A stretch of 64,000 nt of DNA from Butyricimonas synergistica DSM 23225 (GTDB lineage: Bacteria > Bacteroidota > Bacteroidia > Bacteroidales > Marinifilaceae). The notes under the pieces are model-generated. The model was not told where the DNA came from and searched no databases. It was given only the letters and a program-made list of their open reading frames with translations. Within the stretch, counting starts at the first letter, position 1; each line of letters opens with the position of its first letter. Positions 8,256 through 16,251 of this stretch are shown one piece after another. The DNA is taken from the NCBI RefSeq assembly GCF_000379665.1, contig NZ_KB903359.1, forward strand, positions 1,703,340 to 1,767,339. Reading direction: 5' to 3'. Position numbers and translations under genes: made by a program.

Positions 8256-9605
8256 TCATATCGGAGGCACGATGAAGATTTTTTCATTAAATGCCTGCAT
8301 CATCGCCGGAGTCACATTGGAAATGTAACCGGCGAGAAGCGCCGATACTTCCGATGTGGCGTGTCCGACGGCATAGTCTATGTACGCTGTCATGACTCCA
8401 TGATGCGCCAATGCCGAAATAAAAGAGTTGCGGGCATACTGCGGCGTAACGGGCTGGATGCCGAGAGATTCGCAAACATCTTTTATGTTTTTTGAGATCC
8501 GGCGATTGAAGTCGTGGACGCGGATAGACTTCTGTTCATCAGTGACAGCATTGAGGAAGATGTCAGGGAAAACAAGTTCACCGGGGTTATATGGCGAGGC
8601 ATACGCATCGAGCAACAGCCGTAACTGTGGAATAATCGGCACAAAGGTTTCATCAAGCTGCTTGCCCACCGGTTTGTTCGCCCGGTCAATCTTGGAACGG
8701 ATGAAAACAAATTGCGGAAATCTCTGCGAGACTGCCGCTTTTTCAGTCCAAACAAGTTTTGCCATATCTATGGTGTTCATACCGTTGAGACAATAAAGGA
8801 GCAGCCAGCGTCCTACGGCACGGGCATATTTTGACTGTTTATCAGGAGCAGCAAGCCAATATTCCCATAACTTCAATATTTCTTCCACAGTCAAGGCGTT
8901 CAAGCGGCGACGGTTGCCGGCATGGATAAGACCTTTGAAATTGGGTACCATAGTGGTGTGTCCGTCTTTATAAGCCTGATTGAATACTGCACGAGTGGCG
9001 CGGAGAATTACCATTCGCGTGTCCAAAGAGAGGGGCTGATCCGTGCCGTTTCGTGCTTTCTGTTCATCAAGCCATTTGGCGAAGCGTGTAATTATGGCGG
9101 TATCGACAGCACCGAGAGGAATGGGTTTATCCTTACGGAATAGCTTGAACCAGTCAAGGGCAGAAGAATACATCGCGCGAGTCTTTACTTTTTCTTTAGA
9201 TGCGCCGAGTGCCGCCCAATAAGAAAATGTATCGTCCGCCCTCATCGTTTTTTCGGTCACTTTCCCCTCAGACTTTTCAACATGGCTTTTGAGGTCGGCA
9301 ACCGAGAAGCGGTTGAGTAAAATAAGTTCGTCTGTTTTGGCACATATCTGGTCAAACACCTTCCGGAGTTCCTTTCTGGTTTCAATGGCGGCATTTGATT
9401 TTGAGAACAACGCCTCATACTCTTTCGTTGACGATACCTTAAATCCGGTTGTGAAATATCGCCGTAACCGCTGATGAGTGACGCAGACTGTCAACGGCAC
9501 AGATTTGCCTGTGTCGAATTTATATCTGTTGTCCGGGGCGAGAACGATATATATCGTTGCTCCTGCGAACCGTCGTGATTCATCGCTAAAAAGTGCCTTG
9601 TTCAT
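8256..9605 (-). CDS. Tyrosine site-specific integrase of the element
   Basis: 449-aa tyrosine recombinase that would insert and excise the element. An arm-binding N-terminal domain (about 1-110) is followed by a SAM-like core-binding domain (about 125-240) and the catalytic domain. Visible catalytic parts are the second-box arginine in PQYARNSF (about R392), GHATS (about H415) and the nucleophile in LLAGYIS (about Y427). The first box reads YCLNGMNTIDM, where related Bacteroides integrases usually have an arginine before the GM, so its first active-site arginine is not obvious. The gene faces away from the tRNA fragment at 9843-9884. Its 125-base leader carries five copies of GTGTTCA. Confidence 0.9.
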   Translation of the reverse strand: MNKALFSDESRRFAGATIYIVLAPDNRYKFDTGKSVPLTVCVTHQRLRRYFTTGFKVSSTKEYEALFSKSNAAIETRKELRKVFDQICAKTDELILLNRFSVADLKSHVEKSEGKVTEKTMRADDTFSYWAALGASKEKVKTRAMYSSALDWFKLFRKDKPIPLGAVDTAIITRFAKWLDEQKARNGTDQPLSLDTRMVILRATRAVFNQAYKDGHTTMVPNFKGLIHAGNRRRLNALTVEEILKLWEYWLAAPDKQSKYARAVGRWLLLYCLNGMNTIDMAKLVWTEKAAVSQRFPQFVFIRSKIDRANKPVGKQLDETFVPIIPQLRLLLDAYASPYNPGELVFPDIFLNAVTDEQKSIRVHDFNRRISKNIKDVCESLGIQPVTPQYARNSFISALAHHGVMTAYIDYAVGHATSEVSALLAGYISNVTPAMMQAFNEKIFIVPPI

Positions 9606-9611
9606 ATAGCT

Positions 9612-9711
9612 GTGTTCAAAGTTGTGTTCAAGTTTTTATCAGACCTGCCAGACCCTATAAAACAATCAGGGAGCGTGTTCAGCAAATGGGATTTGAACAC
9701 ATTTTGAACAC
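9612..9711. repeat. Five copies of a 7-base integrase-leader repeat (GTGTTCA)
   Basis: GTGTTCA occurs at 9612-9618, 9624-9630 and 9675-9681 in one orientation and as TGAACAC at 9694-9700 and 9705-9711 in the other. All five lie between the integrase promoter and its ATG. Short repeats beside a tyrosine integrase and its attachment site are usually arm-type binding sites for the integrase or excisionase. That role is inferred. Confidence 0.45.
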
Positions 9712-9738
9712 AACCCACGAGTTTCAAGAGGTCTCATA

Positions 9739-9770
9739 CAAAATTACAAACTTCTTTTAATACCCGCAAA
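9739..9770 (-). promoter_or_regulatory. Integrase promoter
   Basis: On the minus strand: TTTG (9767-9770), a 20-base spacer, TAATTTTG (9739-9746). Transcription would start near 9732 and pass through the GTGTTCA repeats before the integrase ATG at 9605. Confidence 0.6.
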
Positions 9771-9842
9771 TATCTGATAATCAAATTACATCTTATTAAT
9801 GAAATTTCATATGGTTTCGTTCAACATCATGCCGTCCACCTA

Positions 9843-9884
9843 CTCATAATCAGGGGGTCCTTGGTTCAAGCCCAAGTGGGACCA
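9843..9884 (+). tRNA. 3' fragment of a CAT-anticodon tRNA gene, right attachment site of the element
   Basis: From an anticodon-loop-like CTCATAA (9843-9849) the sequence continues as the 3' half of a tRNA. It has a T stem CTTGG (9860-9864), loop TTCAAGC, stem CCAAG (9872-9876), and a 7-base acceptor strand TGGGACC plus A at 9884. The matching 5' acceptor GGTCCCA is absent upstream, and the bases before the anticodon loop do not pair with the 3' side of its stem. It is therefore a partial gene, not a functional tRNA. The loop fits a Met or Ile2 tRNA. Recombination at a tRNA 3' end is the established behaviour of many integrases; the complete tRNA should lie beyond the left edge. Confidence 0.65.
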
Positions 9885-9894
9885 CTTCAAAATG

Positions 9895-9930
9895 AAGCAG
9901 TTACAAAATCAAAAATGTAACTGCTTTTTT
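9895..9930 (+). terminator. Rho-independent terminator after the tRNA 3' end
   Basis: Perfect 11-base arms AAGCAGTTACA (9895-9905) and TGTAACTGCTT (9916-9926) with a 10-base loop, followed by a T run. It fits as the original terminator of the tRNA gene, carried along downstream of the attachment site. Confidence 0.7.
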
Positions 9931-9997
9931 GTTTTTAGAGTGAAATGAGGGTGTTTCGGGTAGGATGTTTAAACCATGTTTAAACCAGATTTTAGAC

Positions 9998-10459
9998 ATG
10001 AATACTTCTGTTTCAGTAGTTTACTACACATCAAAAACATTAAAGAATGGAAATCATCCGTTAATGCTAAGAGTTACTCAAAATCGGAAACCTAAATATG
10101 TGAGTTTAGGCATTAATATTCATCCGAATTTTTGGGATATAAAAAAGAATAAGCCTAAAACTAATTGCCCCAATTACATGGCAATTCAAAGACTTATTAC
10201 AGACAAAATCAAAGAATATACTGATAATATTGTCAATTTACAAATTGAAAAGAAGGACTTTACAGCTAAAACACTAATAGAGAAAGTAAATAAGCCTGTA
10301 AAGAGAATGAATGTAAATGATCTCTTCTTACAGGAAATAGCCCAACTAAAAAAGGAAGAAAGAATCAGGTATGCAGAATGTCATGATTACGTGTACAAAT
10401 CTTTGCTCAAATTTAATAAGCATCTGGATATATACTTTTCAGATATTGATGTACCTTGA
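9998..10459 (+). pseudogene. N-terminal remnant of a second tyrosine integrase
   Basis: The frame starting at 9998 (MNTSVSVVYYTSKTLKNGNH) is the arm-binding N-terminal domain plus the beginning of the SAM-like domain of a Bacteroidota integrase, normally about 400 aa. It stops at a TGA (10457-10459) after FSDIDVP. Reading through gives LKKYEAW in the same frame, so the TGA very likely replaced a TGG tryptophan codon (family pattern DVxWLKxYE). Similarity then fades within about 20 residues, and the catalytic domain is absent. It starts 114 bases after the tRNA fragment and points away from it, as the integrase of an older element in the same tRNA would. Confidence 0.75.
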
Positions 10460-10593
10460 CTAAAGAAGTATGAAGCATGGAGTCAGTTCTTCCACCTTCC
10501 AAGGGTGATTGAACAAATATAAATCCCAGGTAATGTCGGAAGAAAGTTATAAACGCTTATCTTTACTGATACATATCCAAAAACTTTATATCG

Positions 10594-11046
10594 ATGACAG
10601 ACAAAGAACGTCAAAAACTGTAACGCTCATGCAAGGAAGTTGAGAAACAAAAAGTACTTGTAGAAGCTCACGAGTTAATGCTGGAGCTAGCTAAAGACCG
10701 TCTTCATGTTGATGTAAAAAACTACGAGGAGATGCTACTAGCGGGATATCATGACGTGACGGTCGGGTACTTGGAAACGAGGGACGCCATGTATCAACCG
10801 GATTCGATGATCATTAAAGCGGAACTTGACCCCGGTTAGGACGCAAGGCAAATAGAGTTTCAAATACCGTAGCAAAGCACCTCCATCAAGGGGGTACAAG
10901 GAACTGCGCCAATCCGGTATTCCATAAGAAGCATCGAGAGCAATCATCCCGAGGCAGCCGATCAATTCACGATGCAAGGGAAAGGCATCGTGAACGAGGG
11001 CTACACGGTTGATCTGGATTCCATGTACACCGTGATCGTAAAATAA
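10594..11046 (+). pseudogene. Decayed reading frame with three in-frame stops
   Basis: A single frame from the ATG at 10594 to the TAA at 11044-11046 is interrupted by TAA (10621-10623), TAG (10837-10839) and TAG (10870-10872). It reads smoothly as protein between them (for example LVEAHELMLELAKDRLHVDV and later SIESNHPEAADQFTMQGKG). The first part vaguely recalls the end of an IS3-type OrfA; the second part resembles a secreted-protein domain. I cannot name either. The region 10460-11226 holds nothing else convincing; a 162-residue minus-strand frame across it looks non-coding. Confidence 0.45.
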
Positions 11047-11251
11047 AATCCCATCGCACCCCTTCAACGGGTAAGCGATCCAGCATATCGAGAGCAATCG
11101 GAAAATGTTTCCTTTCTGAAAAGTACAGCAAACACATTTTCGATTGCTCTTTTCCAGTGTAATATAGTTATCCGGACATTGAAAAATAAATAACATCCAA
11201 TAAATATCAAAGCGGACAGAAAACACTAATTTTGCCGTAAATATCAGTGTT

Positions 11252-12193
11252 ATGAATGTAAAAGCTAAAGGATACGCGTTGGGCGCAATTGCCGCCGCAA
11301 CTTATGGCATGAACCCCTTGTTCGCTCTCCCCTTGTACGAGGCGGGAATGAATCCGGATTCGGTACTATTTTTCAGATACCTGTTCGCAATCCCGGTGCT
11401 GGGGATCATGCTCAAGGCGAGAGGGAGAAGTTTCAAGTTACAACGGAAAGAAATATTACCGCTCATCATCATGGGATTGCTGGTTGCACTATCCTCCCTT
11501 ACCTTGTTTCAAAGCTACAATTACATGGAGGCGGGCATCGCCTCGACATTGTTATTCGTCTACCCGATCATGGTAGCATTAATTATGGCTTTTGTCTTCA
11601 AGGAAAAATTAACCATACAGACCATCCTGTGCATCGCACTGGCTTTAGGCGGGATCAGTATGCTCTATAAAGCCAGCGACGGAAGCACCCTCAACCTAAC
11701 AGGTATCATCCTGGTTATGGTTTCGGCTCTCTCCTACGCAATTTATATTGTGAGCGTGAACCGACCGAGATTGAAAGACATCGCAACCCTTAAACTAACC
11801 TTCTATGTATTACTTTTCGGGTTATCGCTCTTTTTCGTTCGTATAAATTTCGGACAAAGCCTGCATATCGTCCACTCGTGGTACTTATGGGGAAACCTGA
11901 TAGCACTAGCCGTTTTCCCGACCGCCATATCTTTCCTCTGCACCACCCAAGCGATCCAATACATCGGTTCCACCCCGACGGCTATCCTAGGAGCCCTAGA
12001 ACCCTTGACCGCTGTCTTCTTCGGGGTTACGGTTTTCGGGGAATCCCTGACATTAAGGTTAAGCTGCGGCATATTAATGATCGTCCTGGCTGTAACCCTA
12101 ATTATAGCGGGAAGCAATGTCACCACTTACCTGGTTCGTTTCAGGAAACTCTTCCCTAGGCTTCCGATCAGAAAAAAAACAAGATCAGTTTAA
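11252..12193 (+). CDS. EamA-family (drug/metabolite transporter superfamily) permease
   Basis: 313-aa inner-membrane protein with about ten hydrophobic segments in two EamA repeats (about residues 8-140 and 150-285). The start of repeat one reads GAIAAATYGMNPLFALPL, and the end of repeat two carries the typical TPTAILGALEPLTAVFFGV motif with the conserved Glu-Pro. Members export amino acids, metabolites or small toxic compounds; the substrate here cannot be told. It is the first intact chromosomal gene after the integration scar. A TAATTTTG -7 box lies at 11227-11234, without a clear -33 box. The C-terminal tail is short and basic (RKKTRSV). Confidence 0.9.
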   Translation: MNVKAKGYALGAIAAATYGMNPLFALPLYEAGMNPDSVLFFRYLFAIPVLGIMLKARGRSFKLQRKEILPLIIMGLLVALSSLTLFQSYNYMEAGIASTLLFVYPIMVALIMAFVFKEKLTIQTILCIALALGGISMLYKASDGSTLNLTGIILVMVSALSYAIYIVSVNRPRLKDIATLKLTFYVLLFGLSLFFVRINFGQSLHIVHSWYLWGNLIALAVFPTAISFLCTTQAIQYIGSTPTAILGALEPLTAVFFGVTVFGESLTLRLSCGILMIVLAVTLIIAGSNVTTYLVRFRKLFPRLPIRKKTRSV

Positions 12194-12320
12194 GTTTTGG
12201 TTGACGTATTGGTTGACGAATTTCAGATTAGTTTAACTCTCGGTTTAAACATTTGCTCAAATCCACCCAAAAATCACGACAATAAAAAAACAGCTACTTT
12301 CGTAACTGTCTCATTTTCTG

Positions 12321-12394
12321 TCGGGGTGACAGGATTCGAACCTGCGACCCTCTGCTCCCAAAGCAGATGCGCTACCGGACTGCGCTACGCCCCG
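12321..12394 (-). tRNA. tRNA-Pro (anticodon TGG)
   Basis: Complete cloverleaf on the minus strand with anticodon loop TTTGGGA and T arm GCAGG-TTCGAAT-CCTGT. The acceptor 5' strand CGGGGCG pairs with CACCCCG apart from one C-A mismatch at the sixth pair; the discriminator is A. CCA is not encoded. It lies 18 bases after tRNA-Ser and shares its promoter. Confidence 0.93.
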
Positions 12395-12412
12395 AAACAT
12401 CTGCAAAATTCG

Positions 12413-12503
<91 letters not shown>

Positions 12504-12514
12504 AATTGCGCTGA

Positions 12515-12545
12515 CAAAAGTAGTGCTTTTTATTGTTCTTGCAAG
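12515..12545 (-). promoter_or_regulatory. Promoter of the tRNA-Ser/tRNA-Pro transcript
   Basis: Minus-strand CTTG (12542-12545), 19-base spacer, TACTTTTG (12515-12522). Transcription would begin a few bases before tRNA-Ser. Confidence 0.65.
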
Positions 12546-12616
12546 CTTTTTGGGCGTTTTTTTTTCTTTTTTTCAAGTAAAGTTGCTAACAAGCTATATC
12601 AGATACCCCGAACAGG

Positions 12617-13075
12617 CTATTTTTGTCCCGGTGCCGGCTTATTCTCCATCTTCTTCCATAGCTGGTGACGGAATTTTTGTTCAGCCTCGAACATCAACCA
12701 AACTTTCTTGGCGGGCAAAACTTTCAGCAATTTATCCGTGTATTCCTTTTTAATCGTCCACACGGTTTGCTCTGCATCCAGAACGGTTTTAAGATTCTTC
12801 TTCGCTTGTTCTTCCGTTACAACCGGGGTATCTTTCGCCTTTTTGCAAGTCAAATTACGAATCTTATCATTCTCAACCCGTAGTTTTTGTTGCATCTCGT
12901 TGTATAAAGGCCAGAACACAGCCGCTTCCTCGGGAGTCAATTCCATCTCTTGCGTGAAGAATGCTATTTTTTGGGCTTCAAACTCTTTACGTTTTTCTTC
13001 GCTCAATTTACCCGATTGTGCAAACAAGGAAAACGAAAGTCCTATCATCAATATAACTAAACCAACTTTTTTCAT
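12617..13075 (-). CDS. Small periplasmic helical protein, sensor/chaperone-like (Spy-type architecture)
   Basis: 152 aa with a clear signal peptide (MKKVGLVILMIGLSFSLFAQ, cleavage after about residue 20) and a long-helix mature part. It contains the segment MELTPEEAAVFWPLYNEM near residues 45-62, seen in a conserved Bacteroidota family encoded after sigma factor/anti-sigma pairs. The overall shape recalls Spy/CpxP periplasmic chaperones, but the LTxxQ motifs are not present, so this is an architectural analogy only. It follows the membrane protein gene by 23 bases and is probably the third gene of the sigma operon. Confidence 0.7.
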   Translation of the reverse strand: MKKVGLVILMIGLSFSLFAQSGKLSEEKRKEFEAQKIAFFTQEMELTPEEAAVFWPLYNEMQQKLRVENDKIRNLTCKKAKDTPVVTEEQAKKNLKTVLDAEQTVWTIKKEYTDKLLKVLPAKKVWLMFEAEQKFRHQLWKKMENKPAPGQK

Positions 13076-13098
13076 ATATACTCTCTATACATTATATT

Positions 13099-13500
13099 CT
13101 ACCTACGTTCCGCGTACAAAAAATCAGTCACGTCAGACTCCTGCGACAGGTACTCGATGATCTCCTCACGGGAAGGATCGAAATCCGTATCGAAAATACT
13201 CTCTTCCTCTTCTTGTACTGCCGGAGCCTTTTGCACCTTCTTCGCCAGCATTCTATTTTCATCTATCAAACGAGGCAATAAAAGTTGCACGATGACCATT
13301 GCGAACACGAATACCCCCGCTAACCCGAGATAAGGCTTTAATATCTGCAAAGTACTCGTACGTTTGGGCTTCCCGGCTTCCTTAACCCGTTCTATCACCC
13401 GATCCCCAAGTGACTCAAAATAACCGTCCGGTACGGTGAACGGGTTCTTTGATCTATATTTTTCGTCTAAATTATCCATATCATCCCTCTTTACATTCAT
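13099..13500 (-). CDS. Single-pass membrane protein next to an ECF sigma factor, possible anti-sigma factor
   Basis: 133-aa protein with a cytoplasmic N-terminal part (NPFTVPDGYFESLGDRVIERV), one membrane helix near residues 60-80 (LGLAGVFVFAMVIVQLLLP) and an acidic C-terminal tail on the other side. The NPF-VPDGYFE motif recurs in Bacteroidota proteins encoded after sigma-70 genes. The position (5 bases after the sigma stop) and topology suggest that it restrains the sigma factor at the membrane; this is inference, because no zinc-finger or FecR motif is visible. ATG at 13500 chosen; a later ATG at 13479 or a TTG overlapping the sigma stop are alternatives. Confidence 0.6.
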   Translation of the reverse strand: MNVKRDDMDNLDEKYRSKNPFTVPDGYFESLGDRVIERVKEAGKPKRTSTLQILKPYLGLAGVFVFAMVIVQLLLPRLIDENRMLAKKVQKAPAVQEEEESIFDTDFDPSREEIIEYLSQESDVTDFLYAERR

Positions 13501-13505
13501 TAAAA

Positions 13506-14075
13506 TCAATCCAACGTAGACAAGGTATCCGAAATCTTCAAACTCTCCTCGATCTTCTTCACGGCATTGTGATACGTTGCCTTGAGAGTACCGACAGCCA
13601 CATTCAACACCTCAGCTATATCATCATATTTCATATCGTCAAAGTACTTCATGTTAAAAACCAAACGTTGACGCTCCGGTAATTTCAGCACGGCTTTCTG
13701 CAATTCACGCTGAATAGAATCCCCGCAAAAAAAACTATCGCTCTCCAACTGGTTTTCCAGTACAGGAGTTATTTCCTGTGAATTCCCGTAGGTCTTCCGA
13801 CGCTTCTCGTTCAAAAAGTTAATTGCCTCATTGGTCGCCACGCGGTACATCCACGTGAATAATTTCGCCTCATAACGAAATTCCTTCAAGCCCCGCCAAA
13901 TCTTGACGAACGTATTCTGCAATACGTCATCACTATCATCATGGTCGATAACGATTTTCCGGATGTGCCAATAAAGCCGCTCGCTGTATTTATCTACCAG
14001 CGAACGAAAGGCTCTATCCTCCCCGTTATCTGAATGAAACAATTTCACTATGTCTTCATCGCTCATTTCCTTCAT
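13506..14075 (-). CDS. ECF-type RNA polymerase sigma factor
   Basis: 189-aa sigma-70 family protein. Region 2 is at about residues 20-90 (DDVLQNTFVKIWRGLKEFRYEAKLFTWMYRVATNEAINF) and region 4 at about 125-185 (LPERQRLVFNMKYFDDMKYDDIAEVLNVAVGTLKATYHNAVKKI), the standard two-domain ECF layout. It leads a three-gene operon with a membrane protein and a periplasmic helical protein, which suggests an envelope-signal response. It is not linked to a SusCD locus, unlike the other two sigma genes in the window. No TAnnTTTG box is obvious upstream, so it may be autoregulated or constitutive. Confidence 0.9.
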   Translation of the reverse strand: MKEMSDEDIVKLFHSDNGEDRAFRSLVDKYSERLYWHIRKIVIDHDDSDDVLQNTFVKIWRGLKEFRYEAKLFTWMYRVATNEAINFLNEKRRKTYGNSQEITPVLENQLESDSFFCGDSIQRELQKAVLKLPERQRLVFNMKYFDDMKYDDIAEVLNVAVGTLKATYHNAVKKIEESLKISDTLSTLD

Positions 14076-14145
14076 TCTAACTCCTGTTTTTTAAGGCTTT
14101 CTACATTAAGACAAGATTTTATGTCAAAGGTTTATTCGTGTTTTA

Positions 14146-15150
14146 CTAAAATTTCAAATCCGAGAACTTCTTTTTTCCCCGCAGGAAGTAATCCAAGATA
14201 ATACTACGCGGGTATATTCCCGCACGCGACCCAGCTTCTGACGGGACAGGGTATCCTTTCTTCATTTTCCGGAATGCCTTGTAAGCTTGTATGATGGATC
14301 GGGTATTGGAAAACTCGCCTTTCAGCAAGAAAAGCATTCCAGCCATACAATCGAACAACGAGCGGATGAAAAATACTTTCTCACGGGAAGCACCACCCAA
14401 ATTCTTATGCAGCATCAGCAGATTATTGCGGTAATTCAAAAACAACTTCCGGGGATGGTTCATGGGCAGAGAGCCCCCTCCCAAGTGATACACTACTGAC
14501 GAGGGAACTACTTTTAATATGTACCCGCTATTTTTCAAACGCCAACACAGGTCGATTTCTTCCATGTGTGCGAAAAAGACTTCGTCCAAACCGCCGGAAG
14601 CCATATATTGCTCCCGCCGGATACACAATGCCGCCCCGGTTGCCCAAAAAACTTCTTTTTCGTCGTCGTATTGCCCGGTGTCAAATTCCGTGGAATCCAG
14701 CACCCGACCGCGACAAAAAGGGAAGCCGAGATAATCAATAAATCCGCCGCTTGCCCCAGCATACTCGAATTTGCCTTTCTCCCGGTACGCCAATATTTTC
14801 GGCTGTACCGCCACCACTTGCCGATCCCGATCCAACGCATCGACTAACGGCTCCAACCACCCCGGGGCAACTTCCACGTCACTATTCAACAATACCACGT
14901 ATTCCGCCTCGATCATCCCGATTGCCCGGTTGTATCCACCCGCGAAACCGAAGTTATCTTCAAACAGCACCCGTTCGACTCCCGCAAATTCCCGCTCCAA
15001 ACATTCCCACGAGTTATCCGAGGAGTGATTGTCCACCACGATCACCCGTCCCAATTCCGGATTCGTGTTCCGGATCACCGAAGGCAGGAACTCCCGCAAC
15101 AACTTCTCCCCGTTCCAATTCAATATAACAACCGCGACACGCTTATTCAT
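14146..15150 (-). CDS. Family 2 glycosyltransferase
   Basis: 334-aa GT-A type transferase. It shows the N-terminal VVILNWNGEKLL strand-turn, VDNHSSDNS, a metal-binding DxD-like region (LLNSDVEVAPGWLEPLV near residue 90), and the acceptor segment HMEEIDLCWRLKNSGY near residues 190-205, the GT2 rhamnosyl-type pattern. It probably adds a sugar to a cell-envelope polysaccharide or glycolipid on the cytoplasmic face. It follows the LpxL-like acyltransferase gene in the same direction, so both may act on envelope lipids. The ATG at 15150 is used because it begins directly before the first strand of the fold. Confidence 0.88.
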   Translation of the reverse strand: MNKRVAVVILNWNGEKLLREFLPSVIRNTNPELGRVIVVDNHSSDNSWECLEREFAGVERVLFEDNFGFAGGYNRAIGMIEAEYVVLLNSDVEVAPGWLEPLVDALDRDRQVVAVQPKILAYREKGKFEYAGASGGFIDYLGFPFCRGRVLDSTEFDTGQYDDEKEVFWATGAALCIRREQYMASGGLDEVFFAHMEEIDLCWRLKNSGYILKVVPSSVVYHLGGGSLPMNHPRKLFLNYRNNLLMLHKNLGGASREKVFFIRSLFDCMAGMLFLLKGEFSNTRSIIQAYKAFRKMKKGYPVPSEAGSRAGIYPRSIILDYFLRGKKKFSDLKF

Positions 15151-15236
15151 TTCAGACTTAATGATTTTAATTTCCACGATTCCGGATCACGGAATCCTTT
15201 CACTCTAAATTCTAAATTTAAAACTCTAAATTTTTT

Positions 15237-16106
15237 TCAGTTTTCCCTCCTATGCTTCCATCTCTTGTGCGACCACAGCCAGTATTGCGGCTCTTCCCGG
15301 ATAAAAGATTCCAGCAACCGGGTATGCTTCTCCGTCAGCACTCCCGGCTCCAACTCAGCCGGATGGGGGCACACGTCCACGAATTCCACCTCGTAATAAC
15401 CGCGCTTCACTTTACGCATACGCACGGAAACAACCGGGATGTCATATTTCCTCGCTATCCTTTCCGTTCCGAGTAAAACAGGCGTATCCTGATTTAAAAA
15501 ACGGGTCCAGAAATTAAGATTATGGACATTCGGGGTTTGATCCCCGATAAATCCGGCAAGAAACAAGCGTCCTTCCGAACGATAGCGGGCAATCACTCGC
15601 AACGTATCATCTTTAGCTACCAGCACGGCTCCGAACCGTGAACGTATTTCTTTCATCATCCGGTCGGTCATCTTATCCCGGATAGGTTTATACAGGGCTA
15701 AAAAGTCAGCATCATTCTCCCAAAGGCTATATGAAGACATCCATTCCCAGTTCCCGTAATGTCCCAGCACCCCGATCACGCTCCTCCCCTCGTCAAAATA
15801 TTTCTGAGGCAATTCCGTATTCCGGAAAACGCAACGTTTCCGTATAGAAGCCTCGGACATATGCCACAACTTGTACAACTCGACAGTTAAATCAGCCATA
15901 TGCTTATAATACTTCCGCTCGATGCCTACAATTTCCTTCAAACTTTTCTCCGGAAAAGAATTACAAAGATTCACCCGTACCACTCTCCGCCGGTAACGGA
16001 ACACGTAATACAGCAAGACATAATTCATATCTGCCACAACATACAGCATCCTAAACGGCAAGAAACTGATTAACCAAATAAAAACATACAGTATATACGA
16101 AAACAT
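15237..16106 (-). CDS. LpxL/HtrB-like lipid A acyltransferase family protein
   Basis: 289-aa membrane-anchored lysophospholipid/lipid A acyltransferase. An N-terminal hydrophobic anchor (about residues 3-30) is followed by the catalytic H-x4-E box in GHYGNWEWMSSY near residue 115. The later family motif appears as AGFIGDQTPNV near residue 175, and the C-terminal SFIREEPQYWLWSHKRWKHR is a signature of the family. Members transfer a secondary acyl chain to lipid A at the inner membrane. It has its own promoter (TTTG-N20-TATCTTTG, 16126-16157). ATG at 16112 is possible but would leave almost no leader. Confidence 0.9.
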   Translation of the reverse strand: MFSYILYVFIWLISFLPFRMLYVVADMNYVLLYYVFRYRRRVVRVNLCNSFPEKSLKEIVGIERKYYKHMADLTVELYKLWHMSEASIRKRCVFRNTELPQKYFDEGRSVIGVLGHYGNWEWMSSYSLWENDADFLALYKPIRDKMTDRMMKEIRSRFGAVLVAKDDTLRVIARYRSEGRLFLAGFIGDQTPNVHNLNFWTRFLNQDTPVLLGTERIARKYDIPVVSVRMRKVKRGYYEVEFVDVCPHPAELEPGVLTEKHTRLLESFIREEPQYWLWSHKRWKHRREN

Positions 16107-16125
16107 AACCATTAATAATAAATGT

Positions 16126-16157
16126 CAAAGATACGTGCTTTACGACAGAAAACCAAA
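16126..16157 (-). promoter_or_regulatory. Promoter of the LpxL-like gene
   Basis: Minus-strand TTTG (16154-16157), 20-base spacer, TATCTTTG (16126-16133), placing transcription start near 16119. Confidence 0.6.
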
Positions 16158-16191
16158 AAGAAGCCTTTCCCGTTTTTTTAGTTAAGATAAA

Positions 16192-16222
16192 TTGGCAGTG
16201 TCAGAATAAATCACTATTTTCG
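16192..16222 (+). promoter_or_regulatory. Promoter of the DUF349 gene
   Basis: TTGG (16192-16195), 19-base spacer, TATTTTCG (16215-16222), close to the Bacteroidota consensus. A start near 16229 favours the ATG at 16252 over that at 16231. It is divergent from the acyltransferase promoter. Confidence 0.5.
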
Positions 16223-16251
16223 TGAGTTGAATGCGTAAAACAGGTATAGCT

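Noticed and set aside
9843-9884. Complete functional tRNA gene
   Set aside because: No 5' acceptor strand or D arm upstream and the anticodon stem does not pair; only the 3' part is present.
10738-11226. 162-residue minus-strand reading frame
   Set aside because: Low-complexity translation without motif; it lies antisense to a clearer decayed plus-strand frame.
15200-15240. A/T-rich TAAATTTAAAA-like stretches in several gaps (also near 19930, 36785 and 37490)
   Set aside because: Low-complexity sequence common in intergenic DNA of such genomes; no consistent unit or position.
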